Shown piece by piece: positions 6,350 through 8,201 of a stretch of 8,201 bases of DNA. Position 1 is the first letter of the stretch. Each line of letters opens with the position of its first letter. Where the stretch lies: NCBI GenBank assembly GCA_041691815.1, contig JBEPTZ010000166.1, positions 1 to 8,201 on the forward strand. The letters are read 5' to 3'. A program made the position numbers and the translations under genes. The notes beneath the pieces were generated by a model. It was not told the origin of the DNA. It made no database searches and saw only the letters and a program-made list of their open reading frames with translations. Source of the DNA: 70-18 sp041691815 (lineage in GTDB: Bacteria > Pseudomonadota > Alphaproteobacteria > Acetobacterales > Acetobacteraceae).

Positions 6350-6529
6350 ATGCGATTCCTTGACTGTGGCGCGATCCTAGCGCGGAACGCGGAATCAGCC
6401 AGTGTGGCGCAGGTTGCCGGGGTGTCGGCAGATTTTTTGGCTTCAGCCATCGCGGGCGTGGGCGTAGTGATTACCGAGGCGGTCGCATGTGGCGTTGGAA
6501 CCGGAGCGGTATTTGGAGCGGCGGGAGCA
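6350..6529. other. Divergent intergenic region between SDR and DehI-like genes
   Basis: This 180-base region separates two divergent starts. On the minus strand TAGGAT (6379-6374) is a weak -10 candidate for the SDR and lies inside an imperfect palindrome, GCGC-N7-GCGC (6369-6383). The 8-mer TGTGGCGC occurs twice, at 6365-6372 and 6403-6410. I find no convincing -35/-10 pair for the plus-strand gene. The frame of the DehI-like gene is open back to an ATG at 6350, but the region is less GC-biased at third positions and lacks a ribosome site at that start. Confidence 0.3.
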
Positions 6530-7348
6530 ATGATGCGCGATCCGGTGGCGGCGGTGACCGAGGCCGAGGCGACCGGCGAAACCGCCGCGATCTTCGCCGA
6601 TATCCGTGCCGTCTACGGCGTCGGCGTGGTGAACCTGGTCTGGCGGCATCTGGCCACACTGCCGGAGGCGCTGCCCTGGGTCTGGGGCTGCGTGCGCCCG
6701 GCCTACGTGGCGGGCGCGGTGGCCGGCGCCGCGACGGCGTTTCGTGCCGCGCTGGTGCTGCCTTCTGCCTTGCCCCTGGCCGCCGCCGTCAGGACGCAGG
6801 GCGGACTCGACGCATCGGCGCAGGCCGGCATCGGCGCGGTGCTGGGCGCCTATCACCGCACCAACGCGATGGCGCTGGTCGCCCTCTCGGCGGTGATGGC
6901 GCGGCTGGAAGGCGAGCAGGGCGGCACCCGCCTGCCGCCCGGCAGCGCGGCACCCGCAGAAGCGGTGCCGCTGCCGCCGCTGCCCGCCCTGGGGGAGATG
7001 CCGCCGGCCACCGCCGAACTGGTCCACCGGCTGAACCGGCTGGGCACCGCCGAGCCGGCACCGCTGCTGGCCAGCATGTATCGCCATCTGTCCTATTGGC
7101 CGGCCTATCTGGCACTGGCCTGGGAGCAACTGGAACCGCTGGATGCCGATGGCCGGCTGGCAGCGGCGATCGCCGAGGCTGGCAGGCTGGGGCGTCAGCA
7201 GGCCGCGGGCCTGCTCGGCTGGATGCCCGAGGCGCCGCCGCCGCGGGACGGGCTGGCGCTGCACGCCGCGATCGCCCAGTTCGTGCAGGGCCCGATCGAC
7301 CGGATGGTGGTCAACTGCGCGGTGCTGCGGCAGGCTTGGCAAAGCTGA
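6530..7348 (+). CDS. DehI-like (2-haloacid dehalogenase family) duplicated helical protein
   Basis: This 272-residue, mainly helical protein consists of two related halves. The first half has 'TAAIFADIRAVYGVGVVNLV' (18-37), 'WRHLATLPEALPWVWG' (38-53) and a long Ala-rich helix to about 85. The second half repeats the pattern as 'TAELVHRLNRLGTAEPAPLL' (161-180), 'YRHLSYWPAYLALAWE' (184-199) and another Ala-rich helix. Each half ends in a helix containing an Asn ('HRTNAMALV', 109-117; 'RMVVNCAVL', 258-266). A Pro-rich linker (137-158) joins them. This pseudo-dimer plan and the 'FADIRxxxG...WRHLA' wording recall the DehI group I haloacid dehalogenase family, whose members displace the halide of D- and L-2-haloacids directly with water. 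I recognise the family from memory only, and the second-half motif lacks an obvious catalytic Asp, so dehalogenase activity is unproven. The ATG at 6530 or the adjacent one at 6533 is the likely start; GGAG at 6524-6527 fits the second and GGAG at 6515-6518 the first. No partner gene is coupled to it. Confidence 0.6.
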   Translation: MMRDPVAAVTEAEATGETAAIFADIRAVYGVGVVNLVWRHLATLPEALPWVWGCVRPAYVAGAVAGAATAFRAALVLPSALPLAAAVRTQGGLDASAQAGIGAVLGAYHRTNAMALVALSAVMARLEGEQGGTRLPPGSAAPAEAVPLPPLPALGEMPPATAELVHRLNRLGTAEPAPLLASMYRHLSYWPAYLALAWEQLEPLDADGRLAAAIAEAGRLGRQQAAGLLGWMPEAPPPRDGLALHAAIAQFVQGPIDRMVVNCAVLRQAWQS

Positions 7349-7362
7349 ATCTTGGCCTCAGG

Positions 7363-7409
7363 CTACCACCAATAGTCAAATTTCCGCACCTACACACTAA
7401 ATATGGGCG
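7363..7409 (+). promoter_or_regulatory. Candidate tandem NrdR boxes upstream of nrdB
   Basis: This is the AT-richest part of the window. The 16-mer at 7394-7409 starts ACACTAAATAT and matches the NrdR consensus (acaCwAtATaTwGtgt) at 11 of 16 positions, with a good left half and a poor right half. A weaker candidate at 7363-7378 (right half AATAGTCA, 8 of 16) lies exactly 31 bases upstream, the usual centre-to-centre distance for paired NrdR boxes. NrdR is the nucleotide-sensing repressor of ribonucleotide reductase genes. Both copies are degenerate, so this is tentative. TAAATA (7398-7403) could be a -10 element inside the box. Confidence 0.35.
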
Positions 7410-7463
7410 TTGATAGATTCTCCGCCTATCCAGCGGCGCGCCCCGCTGCTAGGCTGCTTACAG

Positions 7464-7491
7464 CGCTGGACGCGCCCCGATTCGTCCAGCG
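7464..7491 (+). promoter_or_regulatory. Stem-loop in the nrdB 5' leader
   Basis: CGCTGGACG (7464-7472) and CGTCCAGCG (7483-7491) form a perfect 9-bp stem with a 10-base loop, ending 31 bases before the nrdB ATG. It is not followed by a T-run. It would be within the transcript if the promoter is in the AT-rich zone at about 7370-7415. A role in mRNA stability or translation is possible; no known riboswitch class is recognised. Confidence 0.4.
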
Positions 7492-7522
7492 GCACTGCCC
7501 CAGAAACCGCGGACACCGAGCC

Positions 7523-8201
7523 ATGTCATCCAGCACCACGCCATCCGTCCCCGCCAGCAACGGTCACAGCGCCGACGAAACCCCGGTGCGTTTCGACCTG
7601 TTGACCGCCAACCCGGTCTACAAGCCGTTCCGCTACCCGTGGGCCTATGAGGCATGGCTGACCCAGCAGCGGGTGCATTGGCTGCCGGAGGAGGTGCCGC
7701 TGGCCGATGATGTGAAGGACTGGCATCGCAACCTGTCGGAGGCCGAGCGCAACCTGCTCAGCCAGATCTTCCGCTTCTTCACCCAGGCCGATGTCGAGGT
7801 GAACAACTGCTACATGAAGCACTACAGCCAGGTGTTCAAACCCACCGAAGTGCTGATGATGCTGAGCGCGTTCTCCAATATCGAGACCATCCACGTCGCC
7901 GCCTACAGCCACCTGCTCGACACCGTCGGCATGCCGGAGATCGAATACACCGCCTTCCTCAAATACAAGGAGATGAAGGACAAGTTCGACTACATGCAGA
8001 CCTTCAAGGTGGACAACAAGTTCGAAATCGCCAAGACCCTGGCGGCGTTCGGCGCGTTCACCGAGGGGCTGCAACTGTTCGCCTCGTTCGCCATCCTGCT
8101 GAACTTCCCGCGCTTCGGCAAGATGAAGGGCATGGGCCAGATCATCTCCTGGTCGGTGCGCGACGAGACGCTGCACTGCAACTCGATCATCAAGCTGTTC
8201 C
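7523..8201 (+). CDS. nrdB: Class Ia ribonucleotide reductase beta subunit, 3' truncated by window
   Basis: This is the first 226 residues of the R2 subunit, which carries the diiron-tyrosyl radical used by NrdA to make deoxyribonucleotides. The frame is open to the window end; full R2 proteins are longer (roughly 330-380 residues), so about a third is missing. All six iron ligands are visible: D90 in 'FTQADVEV', E121 and H124 in 'NIETIHVAAY', E181 in 'FTEGLQLF', and E215 and H218 in 'VRDETLHCN'. Y128, four residues after H124, fits the radical tyrosine, so this is a conventional radical-bearing R2 rather than a class Ic type. 'PVYKPFRYPWAYEAW' and 'WLPEEVPLADDVKDW' are alphaproteobacterial wording. 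The ATG at 7523 has only a weak GAG upstream, and the first 22 residues are a Ser/Thr-rich variable leader. nrdA is not directly upstream; the gene has its own 174-base leader with possible NrdR boxes and a hairpin. Confidence 0.96.
   Translation, partial: MSSSTTPSVPASNGHSADETPVRFDLLTANPVYKPFRYPWAYEAWLTQQRVHWLPEEVPLADDVKDWHRNLSEAERNLLSQIFRFFTQADVEVNNCYMKHYSQVFKPTEVLMMLSAFSNIETIHVAAYSHLLDTVGMPEIEYTAFLKYKEMKDKFDYMQTFKVDNKFEIAKTLAAFGAFTEGLQLFASFAILLNFPRFGKMKGMGQIISWSVRDETLHCNSIIKLF

Noticed and set aside
6350..6529. A 60-residue N-terminal extension of the DehI-like protein from the ATG at 6350
   Set aside because: The start would sit in a CATATG shared with the SDR start and leave no space for a promoter or ribosome site. 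The extension looks non-conserved and the ATGs at 6530/6533 have GGAG motifs nearby.
6443..7342. A 299-codon minus-strand frame opposite the DehI-like gene
   Set aside because: Its product is Gln/His/Arg-rich antisense-type sequence. The plus-strand protein shows an organised internal duplication instead.
7526..8176. A 216-codon minus-strand frame at the right end
   Set aside because: It lies wholly within nrdB, whose six metal ligands and radical Tyr are intact on the plus strand.
1..8201. CRISPR arrays, tRNA or rRNA genes, insertion sequences, phage or defence genes
   Set aside because: I looked for regularly spaced repeats, cloverleaf-like segments, transposases and integrases and found none; almost the whole window is explained by metabolic genes.

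Overview
The window is GC-rich DNA (about two thirds or more G+C by eye) from a bacterium, most likely an alphaproteobacterium. The best marker is the 3'-terminal NrdB. Its 'NPVYKPFRYPWAYEAWL' and 'WLPEEVPLADDVKDW' segments are typical of alphaproteobacterial class Ia ribonucleotide reductases, and an acetic-acid-bacterium-like or other Rhodospirillales-type genome is my best guess. The first 13 bases are not genomic: they match the 3' end of the Tn5/Nextera mosaic-end adapter, so position 14 is probably a true contig end.

Layout, left to right. (1) Positions 14-1696, minus strand: a hydantoinase/dihydropyrimidinase-family amidohydrolase, followed through a 4-base GTGA overlap by an unrecognised protein cut off by the contig end. 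(2) Positions 1823-2941, plus strand, divergent from the amidohydrolase: a DauA/DadA-like FAD-dependent D-amino-acid dehydrogenase. (3) Positions 2951-2992: a perfect 14-bp inverted repeat between two convergent stop codons, a probable bidirectional terminator. (4) Positions 6349 down to 2996, minus strand: a short-chain dehydrogenase (SDR), a long GC-rich palindrome, an MFS transporter of YcaD-like type and a class III (CaiB/Frc family) CoA-transferase. (5) Positions 6530-7348, plus strand: a two-fold internally repeated helical protein resembling the DehI 2-haloacid dehalogenase family. (6) Positions 7523-8201, plus strand: the first 226 residues of NrdB, preceded by an AT-richer leader with possible NrdR boxes and a stem-loop.

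How the genes may work together. The left half reads as accessory small-molecule catabolism. A cyclic-amide hydrolase of the hydantoinase type can feed an N-carbamoyl D-amino acid, and, after decarbamoylation by an enzyme not present here, a D-amino-acid dehydrogenase could oxidise the product. The MFS carrier and CoA-transferase, possibly with the SDR, look like a second small uptake and activation unit. These links rest on proximity and family knowledge. In both the amidohydrolase and the dehydrogenase, residues that set substrate choice in characterised relatives are replaced, so the real substrates are probably not classical hydantoins or D-arginine. The right end returns to core metabolism (dNTP synthesis).

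I see no CRISPR array, tRNA, rRNA, insertion sequence, phage gene or defence system, and no clearly new multi-gene system. The most notable points are the adapter remnant, the two enzymes with altered specificity residues, the 5489-5560 palindrome, the duplicated-fold DehI-like protein and the nrdB leader.
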